Shown: in pieces, positions 52,437-61,687 of the stretch
Layout of the letters: every line of letters begins with the position of its first letter
Numbering within the stretch: position 1 is the stretch's first letter
DNA from: JAWKWA01 sp041397765
GTDB lineage: Bacteria; Pseudomonadota; Alphaproteobacteria; Rhizobiales; Hyphomicrobiaceae
Direction of reading: 5' to 3'
DNA: 64,000 bases
NCBI GenBank assembly: GCA_041397765.1
Contig: JAWKWA010000023.1
Location: 4,953 to 68,952 of the forward strand
The notes under the pieces: model-generated
Seen by the model: the letters and a program-made list of their open reading frames with translations, nothing else
Databases searched by the model: none
What the model was told of the DNA's origin: nothing
Position numbers and translations under genes: made by a program

Positions 52437-54795
52437 CGGTCAGGCTCCTTCTCGAACGGGATGCGGCGCGGCGCCGACGGGCGCGGGCAGTTCCGTGTGT
52501 CCGCCGCCGACTTCACCGACAACGAAGCCGTTCTCGGTGCGACCGTCATGCTGCGCAACCTGACGGCATTCAGCGTCACGACGATCGAGGATGTCGACAT
52601 GGCGATGGCGGCGATCAGCGGATTGACGAGGCCCGCCATGGCCAGCGGCACGAACAGGGCATTATAGCCGATGGCGATGGCGAAATTCTGCAAGGCAAGC
52701 CGGCGGGCCTCTCGTGCGACGCCGAGGATCTCGACGACGGGCTCGAGGCTGTCGCCCTGGAAGATGGCGTCGGATGCGGTCTGGCCGACATCGGCGGCGG
52801 TCGAGGGCGAGAGCGAGGCGTAGCCGGCGGCGAGTGCGGGCGCATCGTTGAGCCCGTCGCCGATCATCAGCACGCGGTGACCGTCGGCCTTCAACTGCTC
52901 GAGGCGGACGATCTTGTCGCGCGGCGACTGGGTCGCTGCCGCTCGACTGATGCCGACCTCGCGGGCGGTCGCTGCGACGCGCGGCGCGGTATCGCCGGAG
53001 AGCAGCTCGATCGTGAAACCGGCCCGGCGAAGACGCGCGAGCGTCGATGTCGCGTCGGGCCAGCGTCGCGTCGGCGAAGGCAAGCCCAAGTGGCGGACGG
53101 CCGGGGCGCGTCAGCCACAGCACCGCATCCAGGCCGGTGTCGTCGACGCCGGTGAAGCGGGCCGAGCCGAGGCGGATCTCGCCGTCCTCGGCGGTGCGGC
53201 TGAGGCCGGCGCCGGCATGCTCGGTGACATCGGCGGCAGCGGCGACCGTGCCGAGACGGGCGAGAGCGTAAGCCGCCGTTACGGCGCGCGAATAGGGATG
53301 GCGGCTCTGGGCGGCGAGACCGGCGGCGGTGGCGAGTGCCTCGTCGTCGATCGCGTCGGGATGGGCAAGCTCGGGCCGGCCGAGGGTCAGCGTGCCGGTC
53401 TTGTCGAGGACGATGTGGTCGACGGCGGCGAAGCGCTCGAGTGCGTCGGCCGCTTTGACGAGCACACCCTTGTGGAACAGGCGGGCGGCGGCGGCGACCT
53501 GGACGGCAGGGACGGCGAGCGCGATGGCGCAGGGGCAGGTGATGATGAGCACGGCGATCGCCGAGGTCAGCGAGGCCTGCCAGCCGGCGCCGAGCAGCAT
53601 CCAGCCGATGAAGGTGAGGAGGCCGAGCAGATGCACGGCCGGGGCATAGATTTGCGCGGCGCGGTCGGCGAGACGGACATGCAGCCCCTTCGACTGCTCG
53701 GCCGCCTCCATCAGCCGGCCGATCTCGGCCAGCAGCGTATTGTCCTCGGTCGCCGTCGCCTCGATGCGCAAGGGCGTCGCGAGATTGAGTGTGCCGGCAT
53801 GGACGGTGGCACCGGCGACGACGCGCCGGGGCACGCTCTCGCCGGTGATCAGCGATTCATCGATCTCGCCTTCGCCGGCGAGGATGCGTCCATCGGCGGC
53901 GATGCGCTCGCCGGCGGCGACGACGAGGACCATGCCGGGCAGGAGCGCACCGGCGGGCAGCCGTGTCACCGTGCCGTCGTCCTCAAGGACGCTCGCCATG
54001 CCCGATTTCAAGGCAAGGAGATTGGAGACGGCGCTCTCGGCGCGGCCACGAACATGGCTGTCGAGATAGCGGCCGATCAGGAGGAAGAAGAGCAGCGTCA
54101 CGGCGTCGAAATGAACGAGATGGCCGCCCTCCATGGTCTGGAAGAGGCTCATCAACGTCGCGGCGAGCACGATGGCGAGCGAGATCAGCGTCCATGTTGA
54201 GCGTGCGGCGGCGAGCGCGGCGCGTGCGGAGGAAAAACGGCTGGCCGGCATAGGCGATCGCCGGGATGGCGATCACCGCCGATATCCAGTGAAAGAGGCT
54301 CTGGATCGACGCGCTCATGTCCGAGACGAGGCCGGCCCAGACCGACACCGACAGCAGCATGATGTTGGCGGCGGCGAGACCGGCAACGCCGACACGCTTG
54401 ATGAGCTCGCGCTCGTTGCCGTCCGACTTCGTCTCGGCATCGGCCGCGAGCTGGCCGGCGCTGCCAAGCGACGCCCGTCCGAGCGTCGACGAGGCGGGCC
54501 GTGTCGGTCTTCAGCGGCTCGAAGCGGATGGAGACGCGGCGCGTCGAGAGATTGGCGCGGGCCGAGATGACGCCGGGTGCCTCGGCGAGCGCGCGCTCGA
54601 CTTCTTCCGCATGCAGCCGCCGCAATGCATGTTCTCGACCGAGCGTGATGCGCTCGCCGGTGGCGCCGGAGGTAGGAGCAGCCCGGCGGATTCGCCCGCG
54701 GCCGAACAGCAACCACCGGCAGCGGCGTACGCGCCGGCCCTTGCGCTCGTGCCGGCAGGATTACGGGCACCGCCTATTTCTGCGGAGGTATCCAT
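52433..54795 (-). pseudogene. ccoI: cbb3 oxidase copper-transporting P-type ATPase CcoI (FixI), multiply frameshifted
   Basis: CcoI delivers copper to the cbb3 oxidase. Read across frames, all family features are present: N-terminal metal-binding MHCGGCMRK, LFQTMEGGHLVHFDAVTLL, phosphatase loop DESLITGESVP, copper motif TCPCAIALAVP, phosphorylation site VLDKTGTLTLG and MIGDGLNDAPALA. The frame changes at about 54602-54607, 54480-54484, 54227-54231 and 53060, each explained by one or two missing bases. No other damage is seen, so the gene is probably intact in the organism. The ATG at 54795 starts MDTSAEIGG. Confidence 0.85.
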
Positions 54796-55302
54796 AACGC
54801 TCTTCATCCGGTAGACGACCTTGCCGCCGCTCGACTCGGGCTCGCGGACCGTGACGGCGATCACCCAGCCGCCAGCGCCAGCCTTCGGCGAGATGTCTCG
54901 TAACGGCCGCCGCCGGCCTCGACGAGGGCGACCGTGTGGTCCTCGCGGGCAGTTGCGGGGCGGGCGAGGAAGGGCCTCGGCGCGGGGCCGGCCAGCGGCT
55001 TGCCGCCGGCATCGGTCAGACCGAAAGCGATGCGCTCGGCGGGACCCGCCGGCGCCGGCGACCGGTGAGACCACGCCCTTCCAGCCGCGCCGCGCCTGTT
55101 CCTCGCTCTCGGCGATGGTGGTGTTGTAGTCGATGCCCTTCTGGTAGGCGCTCGAGGTATCGGTGCCGTCGAAGGTCGAGATCGCGGCGTAGAGGAAGAC
55201 GCCGTTGACCGCGAAGATCACGCCGAAGAAGGCGATCAGCATCATCAGGACATGCCGGCCGGTGAGGCCGCCGCGTCCCTTCACATTCTCGCTCGTCGCC
55301 AT
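54774..55302 (-). pseudogene. ccoH: cbb3 oxidase assembly protein CcoH (FixH), frameshifted
   Basis: CcoH is a small membrane protein that stabilises cbb3 subunits during assembly. Residues 1-70 are clear: LTGRHVLMMLIAFFGVIFAV spans the membrane and STFDGTDTSSAYQKGIDYN is the family signature. A shift occurs near 55045-55060 (to AERIAFGLTDAGGKPLAG in the next frame) and back near 54900, after which PKAGAGGWVIAVTVREPES follows. The true stop is not certain; TAG at 54774 in a neighbouring frame would overlap the ccoI start, as is common. The ATG lies just after the ccoG stop. Confidence 0.75.
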
Positions 55303-55306
55303 CCTG

Positions 55307-56833
55307 CTATGGCCTCCTGAAGTTGGAAGCGGAACCCGCAGACTTGCCGTCCTCGGCGTCGGTGACGACGAAGCGCACGTCCGTCGCCTGGCCGGCGAGC
55401 TTTGCCAACCTCGGCCGGTGGCAGCGTCACATAGACCTTGATCGCCTGGTGTCGGTCTCGACCGGGATGACCGGATCGGCCTCGTCCTCGAAACCGATGA
55501 AGGACAGGCGTGCGCCCGGCAACCCTTCCACGGCGATGCGGAAGCGCCGCGTCTCCTGGCGCTTGTTCAGCAGCTTGACGGTATAGCCGTTGCGGATCGA
55601 GCCGTCCGAAAGCGTGACGAAGACCGGATTGCGATCGCGGATCACGTTCACGTCGATGTCCGAGCGGCTCCACAGTGCGAACAGCATGATGACGCCGACG
55701 AGCGCGATAAGGCTCGAATAGAGCACGGTGCGCGGCCTGACCATGCGCAGCCGGCCCTTCTGGCCGTGCAGGGCCGCATCGATGCGGTGGAAGGTGTCGT
55801 AGGAGATGAGGTTCTTCGGCCGACCGATCTTGCCCATGACCTCGTTGCAGGCGTCGATGCACAGCGCGCACTGGATGCATTCGAGCTGCGGCCCCTCGCG
55901 GATGTCGATGCCCATCGGGCAGACGGCGACGCAGAGCTTGCAGTCGATGCACTCGCCGCGGCCCTCCCAGGGCTCGCTCTTCCTGTGGGGCCCGCGCGGC
56001 TCGCCGCGCCAGTGGCGATAGCTGACGAGCAGCGAATCGGCGTCGAACATGGCGCCCTGGATGCGCGGCCAGGGGCACATGTAGATGCAGACCTGCTCGC
56101 GGGCGATGCCACCGAGCAGATAGGTGGTGGCGGTGAAGATGCCGAGGAACACATAGGCGACGGCAGGTGCGGTGCCGGTGAAGAGCTCGCCGAGCAGGGT
56201 CGGAGCGTCGCGGAAATAGAAGACCAGCGCGCCGCCGGTGAGGAGCGCGATCAGCAGCCAGCTCACATGGGTGGCGAGCTTCAGGAAGATCTTGCGCGGC
56301 CGCCAGGGCTCCTTGTCGAGACGGATGCGCTCGTTGCGGTCGCCCTGCCAGAAGCGTTCGACCGTCACCATGAGATCGGTCCAGACGGTCTGCGGGCAGG
56401 CATAGCCGCACCAGACGCGGCCGGCGAGCGCGGTGACGAGAAAGAGCCCGAGCGCGGAGATCACCAAGACGCCGGTGACGAGATAGAATTCCTGCGGCCA
56501 GATCTCCAGGGGACCGAAGAACAGCCGCTGATGGGCGAAATCGAGCAGGACGGCCTGATCGGGCAGGCCCTCGGCGCGCGGCCAGCGGATCCAGGGCAAG
56601 AGATAGTAGACGCCGAGGGCGAGGATCATCATCGCCCATTTGATCTTGCGGAAGGTACCGTGCGCGAGACGCGGATAGACCTTCTTGCGCGTCGCATAGA
56701 GGTCGCGCTTGCCCTTCGTATTGATCGCTTCGACGTCGACACGCTGCACGCCGGCTGCCGCCTCAGCAGGGGCGGCACCGAGCGCGGAGGCTTCCTTGAT
56801 GGCCGCCTCGGCCAGCTTCTCGAGCTTCGTCAT
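55307..56833 (-). pseudogene. ccoG: cytochrome c oxidase accessory protein CcoG (FixG/RdxA), frameshifted near the 3' end
   Basis: CcoG is a membrane ferredoxin-like protein that reduces copper for cbb3 assembly. It has about five membrane spans, RVWCGYACPQTVWTDLM, and the 4Fe-4S motifs CIDCKLCVAVCPMG and CIQCALCIDACNEVM. A C-terminal periplasmic Ig-like domain starts around the DIDVNVIRDRNPVFV segment. The frame is intact to near 55447, where one C of an ACCCAG pattern seems missing; a further shift lies near 55404. The corrected end reads QATDVRFVVTDAEDGKS and stops at TAG 55307, just before ccoH. GAGGAG precedes the ATG. Confidence 0.87.
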
Positions 56834-57133
56834 CCCGAACTCCTCGGCAATGGCGAGCGCGCCTGACGCACATGCCATGCACATGTCGAATGTCCAGTCA
56901 CGTTGTGGGGCGTAGCGCCGGCCCCTTCAAGACGGTCCGGCCCGTCCGCATCGCCCGAGGGAGCCTGATCGACCGGTCCGTTCGGCGCCCATCGAGGCCG
57001 GTCTCGCATCCGGCCGCCTCACTCAGCAGGACCCGGCAGAGGACGGTGGCGTCGTCGTCCGGGCCGATCCCCATTTCGCAGTTCCTCAGATCAGGTCCGC
57101 CGGCCCGGGACAGGCCCGGGCCGGCGGCATGGC
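56834..57133. other. spacer between ccoP and ccoG
   Basis: Three hundred bases without a gene separate the two halves of the oxidase locus. It contains the strong hairpin at 57097-57127 next to ccoP. I found no FNR-type TTGAT-N4-ATCAA box here, so ccoGHIS either has another promoter or depends on read-through. Confidence 0.5.
57097..57127 (-). terminator. perfect 13-base hairpin just after the ccoP stop
   Basis: CCGCCGGCCCGGG and CCCGGGCCGGCGG flank a 5-base loop, 6 bases beyond the ccoP stop. No T-run follows on the minus strand. It may end or protect the ccoNOQP transcript. Confidence 0.65.
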
Positions 57134-58009
57134 TCACTGTCCGCCGCCGAGGCTGTGGACGTAGACGGCCAGCATCTTGATGGTCGCCGGATCGAGGCGG
57201 CCACCCCAGGTCGGCATGACGCCGCCGCGACCATTGGTGATCGTTGCCACGACATCGGCCCTCGACTTGCCATAGAGCCAGATGCCGTCCGTCAGGTTCG
57301 GCGAGCCGAGCTCCATGTTGCCCTTGGCGTTCTCGCCATGGCAGGCGACGCACTGCTCGGCAAAGATCTGCTTGCCGCGCTCGATCGCCGCCTGATCCCC
57401 GGTGGTGCCCGACAGCGACAGGACATAGTCCGCCACATCGCTGATCTGGGCCGGCTCGAGCATCTGATCGAGCCCGAAGCGCGGCATCTGGTTCTGCCGT
57501 GTCTCGGGATCGGTCGAGCGGACGCCGACCTGGAGCGTATGCTCGATCTGATCGAGCGTGCCGCCCCACAGCCAGTCGTCGTCGTTCAGGTTCGGATAGC
57601 CCGGGCCTCCCTGCGCACCGCGGCCGTGGCAGCCCGCGCAGTTGTCGCCGAAGGCCGCCCGGCCGCCAGCGATGGCGAATTCGCGCAGCTCCGGGTTCTT
57701 CTGGATCTGATCGACCGTCTCGGAGGCGATGGCGGTGACGAACTTCGCCTGCGCCGCCTTGCCGGCCGCCACCTCGTCCATCACCTGCTTGCGCTGGCTG
57801 TAGTCGAGCATGCCGTGCGTGTAGCTGGTCAGCGTCGGCCAGGCGGGATAGGCGATCCAGTAGCCGATCGACCAGATGATCGAGGCATAGAACACCCAGA
57901 CCCACCATCTCGGCAGAGGCTTGTTCAGCTCCTTGATGCCGTCCCACTCGTGACCGGTCGTGTGGACGCCGGTCACCTCGTCGATCTCATGCTTATGCTT
58001 GTCGGTCAT
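57134..58009 (-). CDS. ccoP: cbb3-type cytochrome c oxidase subunit III (di-haem)
   Basis: CcoP carries two c-type haems that pass electrons to CcoO. The 291-residue protein has one N-terminal membrane span (VWVFYASIIWSIGYWIAYPA), haem motifs CAGCH and CVACH, and the distal methionines in segments such as NQMPRFGLDQM and GRGGVMPTWGG. Length matches the family (about 290-310). The ATG overlaps the ccoQ stop by 4 bases. Confidence 0.97.
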   Translation of the reverse strand: MTDKHKHEIDEVTGVHTTGHEWDGIKELNKPLPRWWVWVFYASIIWSIGYWIAYPAWPTLTSYTHGMLDYSQRKQVMDEVAAGKAAQAKFVTAIASETVDQIQKNPELREFAIAGGRAAFGDNCAGCHGRGAQGGPGYPNLNDDDWLWGGTLDQIEHTLQVGVRSTDPETRQNQMPRFGLDQMLEPAQISDVADYVLSLSGTTGDQAAIERGKQIFAEQCVACHGENAKGNMELGSPNLTDGIWLYGKSRADVVATITNGRGGVMPTWGGRLDPATIKMLAVYVHSLGGGQ

Positions 58010-58185
58010 GGCCGTCTTCCCAGGTCCGGTGTGTCGCTGTCCTTTTTCAGAGGCAGCATGGCTGCCTCCTCGAACTTCTCCTTGTTGCCGGGCCAGTAGA
58101 CGTAGGCGACCACGCCGATGAAGACCGCAAAGAAGATCAGCAGACTGGCCGACTGCGTGATCGCAGCGACTGACTGGTAGCTCAT
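58006..58185 (-). CDS. ccoQ: cbb3-type cytochrome c oxidase subunit CcoQ
   Basis: This 59-residue single-span protein reads SLLIFFAVFIGVVAYVYWPG followed by the charged end NKEKFEEAAMLPL, the CcoQ/FixQ pattern. It stabilises the oxidase complex. The stop overlaps the ccoP start (ATGA) and the gene begins 9 bases after ccoO. Confidence 0.94.
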   Translation of the reverse strand: MSYQSVAAITQSASLLIFFAVFIGVVAYVYWPGNKEKFEEAAMLPLKKDSDTPDLGRRP

Positions 58186-58194
58186 CGCGATCTC

Positions 58195-58926
58195 CTATCT
58201 GAGGTTCGGGCCGGACTCGTCGAACGAGGCGAAGTCGACGAGGGTGCCAAGCATCTGCAGATAGGCGACCACCGCGTCGAGCTCGGTCAGCCGGCCGGGC
58301 TCGCCGTCGAAGGCGCGGACTACCGCCTTGGGATAGCGGGCGGCGACGCCCTCGGAGCCCGCCTCGTCGGGATTGGCCTGGAGGACGAGGTCCTGGCTCG
58401 CGCTGGCGATCTGCTCGTCGGTGTAGGGTACGCCGACGGCCCGCAAGGTCTTCAGGCGCTCGGCGATGTCGGGCACATCGAGCGTCCGGGCCTTCAGCCA
58501 GGGATAGCTCGGCATGATCGACTCAGGGACCACCGAACGCGGGTCGGTCATGTGTGCGACATGCCAATCGTCGGAGTACTTGCCACCGACGCGGGCGAGG
58601 TCGGGCCCCGTCCGCTTCGAGCCCCACTGGAAGGGGTGGTCGTACATGCTCTCGGCCGCCAGCGAGTAGTGGCCGTAGCGTTCGACCTCGTCGCGCAGCG
58701 AGCGGATCATCTGCGTGTGGCAGACATAGCAGCCCTCACGCATGTAGATGTCGCGGCCCGCGAGCTCGAGGGGCGAGTAGGGGCGCATGCCCTTCACCTC
58801 CTCGATGGTCGAGTCCAGGTAGAACAGCGGCACGAGCTGGACGAGGCCGCCCACCGACACCATGAGCAGGATGCCGACGATCAGCAGCAGCGAGTGCCGT
58901 TCGAGAGTCCCGTGATTGAAGGCCAT
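58195..58926 (-). CDS. ccoO: cbb3-type cytochrome c oxidase subunit II (mono-haem)
   Basis: CcoO is the membrane-anchored mono-haem cytochrome c of cbb3 oxidase. The 243-residue product has one membrane span (LLLIVGILLMVSVGGLVQLV), the haem motif in GCYVCHTQMIRSLRDE, and the DLARVGGKYSDDWH segment. Haem methionine is likely in SIMPSYPWL. It lies 15 bases downstream of ccoN in the usual order. Confidence 0.97.
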   Translation of the reverse strand: MAFNHGTLERHSLLLIVGILLMVSVGGLVQLVPLFYLDSTIEEVKGMRPYSPLELAGRDIYMREGCYVCHTQMIRSLRDEVERYGHYSLAAESMYDHPFQWGSKRTGPDLARVGGKYSDDWHVAHMTDPRSVVPESIMPSYPWLKARTLDVPDIAERLKTLRAVGVPYTDEQIASASQDLVLQANPDEAGSEGVAARYPKAVVRAFDGEPGRLTELDAVVAYLQMLGTLVDFASFDESGPNLR

Positions 58927-58941
58927 GATCGGTTCTCTCCC

Positions 58942-60621
58942 TCACTCAGCCGGATTGATCGCGGCCCGAAGCTCGGGTGCCGCTGCGATGCGGGGCTGCT
59001 CGGCGAGGTCGACGCTCTCGTCGCCGCGGGCCGTCCGCCACACGTTGTAGGCCATCATCAAACCGCCGAGGACGAAGAGCAGGCCGCCCGTGGCACGGAT
59101 GATGTTCGGCCAGTGCTTGGCCTCGACAGTCTCGACGAAGGAGTACTGCAGGAAGCCGAGCTGGTCGTAGGCGCGCCACATCAGGCCTTCCATGATGCCC
59201 GACACCCACATGGAGGTGATGTAGAGCAGGATGCCGATGGTGGAGAGCCAGAAGTGCCCATCGACGGGAACGGATCGGTAGAGGCCCTTGCGCTTCCACA
59301 CCCACGGTGCGAGGCGGTAGATGGCGCCGAAGGACACCATGCCGACCCAGCCGAGCGCACCGGAATGCACGTGGCCGATCGTCCAGTCGGTGCTGTGGCT
59401 CAGCGAGTTCACCGCCTTGATGCTCATCAAGGGGCCCTCGAAGGTCGACATGCCGTAGAAGGCCACCGAGACGACCATCATGCGCACGACCGGGTCGGTG
59501 CGCAGCTTGTCCCAGGCGCCCGACAGCGTCATCAGGCCGTTGATCATGCCGCCCCAGGACGGCATCCACAGCATGATCGAGAAGGTCATGCCGAGCGTCT
59601 GCGCCCAGTCAGGCAGGGCGGTGTAGTGCAGATGGTGCGGACCGGCCCAGATGTAGAGGAAGATCAGCGTCCAGAAATGCACGATCGACAGGCGGTAGGA
59701 ATAGACCGGCCGCTCGACGCGCTTCGGCACGAAGTAGTACATCATCGCGAGGAAGCCGGCGGTGAGGAAGAAGCCGACGGCATTGTGGCCGTACCACCAC
59801 TGCGTCATCGCATCCTGAACGCCCGAATAGGCGATGTAGCTCTTCGTGCCGAGGAGCGACACCGGCAGGGCGAGGTTGTTGACGATGTGCAGCATGGCAA
59901 TCGTCAGGATGAACGCAAGGAAGAACCAGTTGGCCACATAGATGTGCGGCTCGCGGCGCTTCCAGATGGTGCCGAGGAAGACGAGCAGGTAGACGACCCA
60001 GACGATCGTCAGCCAGAGATCGACATACCATTCGGGCTCGGCATATTCCTTGGCCTCGGTGACGCCGAGGACGTAGCCGGTGGCCGCCAGCAGGATGACG
60101 GTCTGATAGCCCCAGAACACGAACCAGGGCGACCAGCGGCCGGCGAGCCGGGCCTGGCAGGTGCGCTGCACGATGTAGAAGGACGTGGTGATAAGCGCCG
60201 TGCCGCCGAAGGCGAAAATGACCGCCGAGGTATGCAGCGGGCGCAGACGCCCGAAACTCGTCCAGGGCATGTCGAGATTGAGCGCGGGATAGGCAAGCTG
60301 CCAGGCGATCACGTCGCCGACGAGAAAGCCCACCACACCCCAGAATACCGTGAGCGCCACACCGACACGCACGATGGCGTCGTTGTAGTAGACACCCGAC
60401 TCGTCGGCGCTGCCGATGCTGCCCTTGCCGAAGCCCTGCGTCAGGACCCCGAGCGCCAGCGCAGCGAACACGAGCGCGAACAGCGCGCCGTGGAACTGCA
60501 TGACCGGATCGGGTGATTTGACGGCGATGAATGCGCCGAATGCGATTGCTGCGACGGTGCCCAAGAGGGCCAGGACATCGCCTGACGACCCTTGTTTGTC
60601 GCGCACTTCAGTGATTGCCAT
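58942..60621 (-). CDS. ccoN: cbb3-type cytochrome c oxidase subunit I
   Basis: CcoN is the catalytic subunit with haem b and the haem b3-CuB centre, a high-affinity oxygen reductase that pumps protons. The 559-residue protein has at least twelve spans and typical cbb3 segments: FGRLRPLHTSAVIFAFGG, WWYGHNAVGFFLTAGFLAMM with the CuB histidine, WAGPHHLHYTALPDWAQ, and IGHVHSGALGWVGM. I chose the ATG at 60621, preceded by GAGAGG, over an in-frame one 39 bases upstream. A perfect FNR/FixK box lies about 90 bases upstream, so expression under low oxygen is expected. Confidence 0.98.
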   Translation of the reverse strand: MAITEVRDKQGSSGDVLALLGTVAAIAFGAFIAVKSPDPVMQFHGALFALVFAALALGVLTQGFGKGSIGSADESGVYYNDAIVRVGVALTVFWGVVGFLVGDVIAWQLAYPALNLDMPWTSFGRLRPLHTSAVIFAFGGTALITTSFYIVQRTCQARLAGRWSPWFVFWGYQTVILLAATGYVLGVTEAKEYAEPEWYVDLWLTIVWVVYLLVFLGTIWKRREPHIYVANWFFLAFILTIAMLHIVNNLALPVSLLGTKSYIAYSGVQDAMTQWWYGHNAVGFFLTAGFLAMMYYFVPKRVERPVYSYRLSIVHFWTLIFLYIWAGPHHLHYTALPDWAQTLGMTFSIMLWMPSWGGMINGLMTLSGAWDKLRTDPVVRMMVVSVAFYGMSTFEGPLMSIKAVNSLSHSTDWTIGHVHSGALGWVGMVSFGAIYRLAPWVWKRKGLYRSVPVDGHFWLSTIGILLYITSMWVSGIMEGLMWRAYDQLGFLQYSFVETVEAKHWPNIIRATGGLLFVLGGLMMAYNVWRTARGDESVDLAEQPRIAAAPELRAAINPAE

Positions 60622-60710
60622 GCCTCTCGCCTCCAGGTAGCAGGCAAAGACGGACTTCACCCCCGTTTTGCCCCAGACAGGTCTGATGCTCCCCGGCCCC
60701 CCCTGTTGCG

Positions 60711-60724
60711 TTGATCTGCATCAA
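60711..60724. promoter_or_regulatory. FNR/FixK/Anr-type box between ccoN and hemerythrin genes
   Basis: TTGATCTGCATCAA is a perfect TTGAT-N4-ATCAA palindrome. Its centre is about 97 bases from the ccoN start and 136 bases from the hemerythrin start. Boxes of this kind activate cbb3 operons under low oxygen in Alphaproteobacteria, and the site could serve both divergent genes. Confidence 0.9.
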
Positions 60725-60853
60725 GTGGCCGCCGCGACCATTGGCTATGGTACCGCAATCCGGCGGCGGCAGAGGCGTCGCGAGGGTGGACAAGTCGCCG
60801 CTGTGAAGAACCGGGCGAGGGAAGGGGTTGCGGTCAGGGCAGAGAGGTGCACA

Positions 60854-61450
60854 GTGGGGCGCAGGATGGGCGAGATGGGCAGAAGCGGAGGGGTCCAGGG
60901 GCATTGGACCGACGGCACCGATCCGCTCGAGGCGCTCGAACGTGACCATATCCTCCAGCTCGAGGTGCTCGATCTCATCGAGCGGATCGCCGACACGCTG
61001 CCCGAGGTCGTCGACCTGCGCACGATCGAGCGGGCCGTGCCGCTGCTGAGGCGGGCCTGGGAGCATCATATGAGCTTCGAGGACGAGGCGCTGTTCCCGC
61101 TCCTGCGCGAGCGCGGCCGTCACCTCGCCCATGTCTCGCCGCTGCTCGACCAGCTCGAGCACGAGCACGATGCCGACGCGCCGCACTGCCACGAGATCGC
61201 CGACGTCTTCGAGGAAATCCTCGCCGCCGGGCGCCAGACCTCGCCGGAGGTGCTCGGATACATGCTGCGCGGCTTCTTCGACAGCCAGCGCCGCCACATC
61301 GCCTGGGAGAATGCGATGGTGCTGCCGCTCGCCCGCGAGATCCTCTCGGGCAGCGATCTGGTCACGCTGCAGGCCTATGCGATCGGTCTGCGCCGCCATG
61401 GCGAGGGGCTGGCGGGGGAAGGGTTGGCGGGCGACGACCAGCCGGGGTGA
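60854..61450 (+). CDS. hemerythrin HHE domain protein
   Basis: The protein of about 198 residues has the hemerythrin-like four-helix di-iron pattern: LERDHILQLEVLD, WEHHMSFEDEALFPLL, LEHEHDADAPHCHEI and RRHIAWENAMVLPLA, supplying five histidines and acidic ligands. Such proteins bind oxygen or nitric oxide, or act in iron handling. It is divergent from ccoN and shares the FNR/FixK box, which fits low-oxygen regulation. I choose the GTG at 60854 because AGAGAGG lies 6 bases upstream; an ATG at 60866 is an alternative. Confidence 0.85.
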   Translation: MGRRMGEMGRSGGVQGHWTDGTDPLEALERDHILQLEVLDLIERIADTLPEVVDLRTIERAVPLLRRAWEHHMSFEDEALFPLLRERGRHLAHVSPLLDQLEHEHDADAPHCHEIADVFEEILAAGRQTSPEVLGYMLRGFFDSQRRHIAWENAMVLPLAREILSGSDLVTLQAYAIGLRRHGEGLAGEGLAGDDQPG

Positions 61451-61687
61451 GGCCGGGAGGCGTCACGTCCCGCAGCCGGTCCCGACGCCGACCTGGAGAG
61501 CATCCGACAGAGGCGGAAGCGGGTTGACGGTGTCGAGCATGCTCCATCGCGACGTCTCGGCATCTGAAGTCACGCTTTCGAGGCTCGCGCGGACGCGCGC
61601 CTCCCGATCGATCAGGCTCTTGACGCCGTGGCCCCATCCGTTGAGCGCATGGCGAGGGCGCGGAGGCGTCTGCAGGGGAGCGATCAG

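Noticed and set aside
52433..55309. Natural loss of the cbb3 assembly genes
   Set aside because: All catalytic motifs of CcoG and CcoI are preserved, breaks are one- or two-base indels without other stops, and ccoNOQP is intact, so consensus error is simpler until reads are checked.
58552..60516. Plus-strand open frame opposite ccoN-ccoO (654 codons)
   Set aside because: Runs across two well-identified genes on the other strand; His/Asp/Glu-rich shadow sequence.
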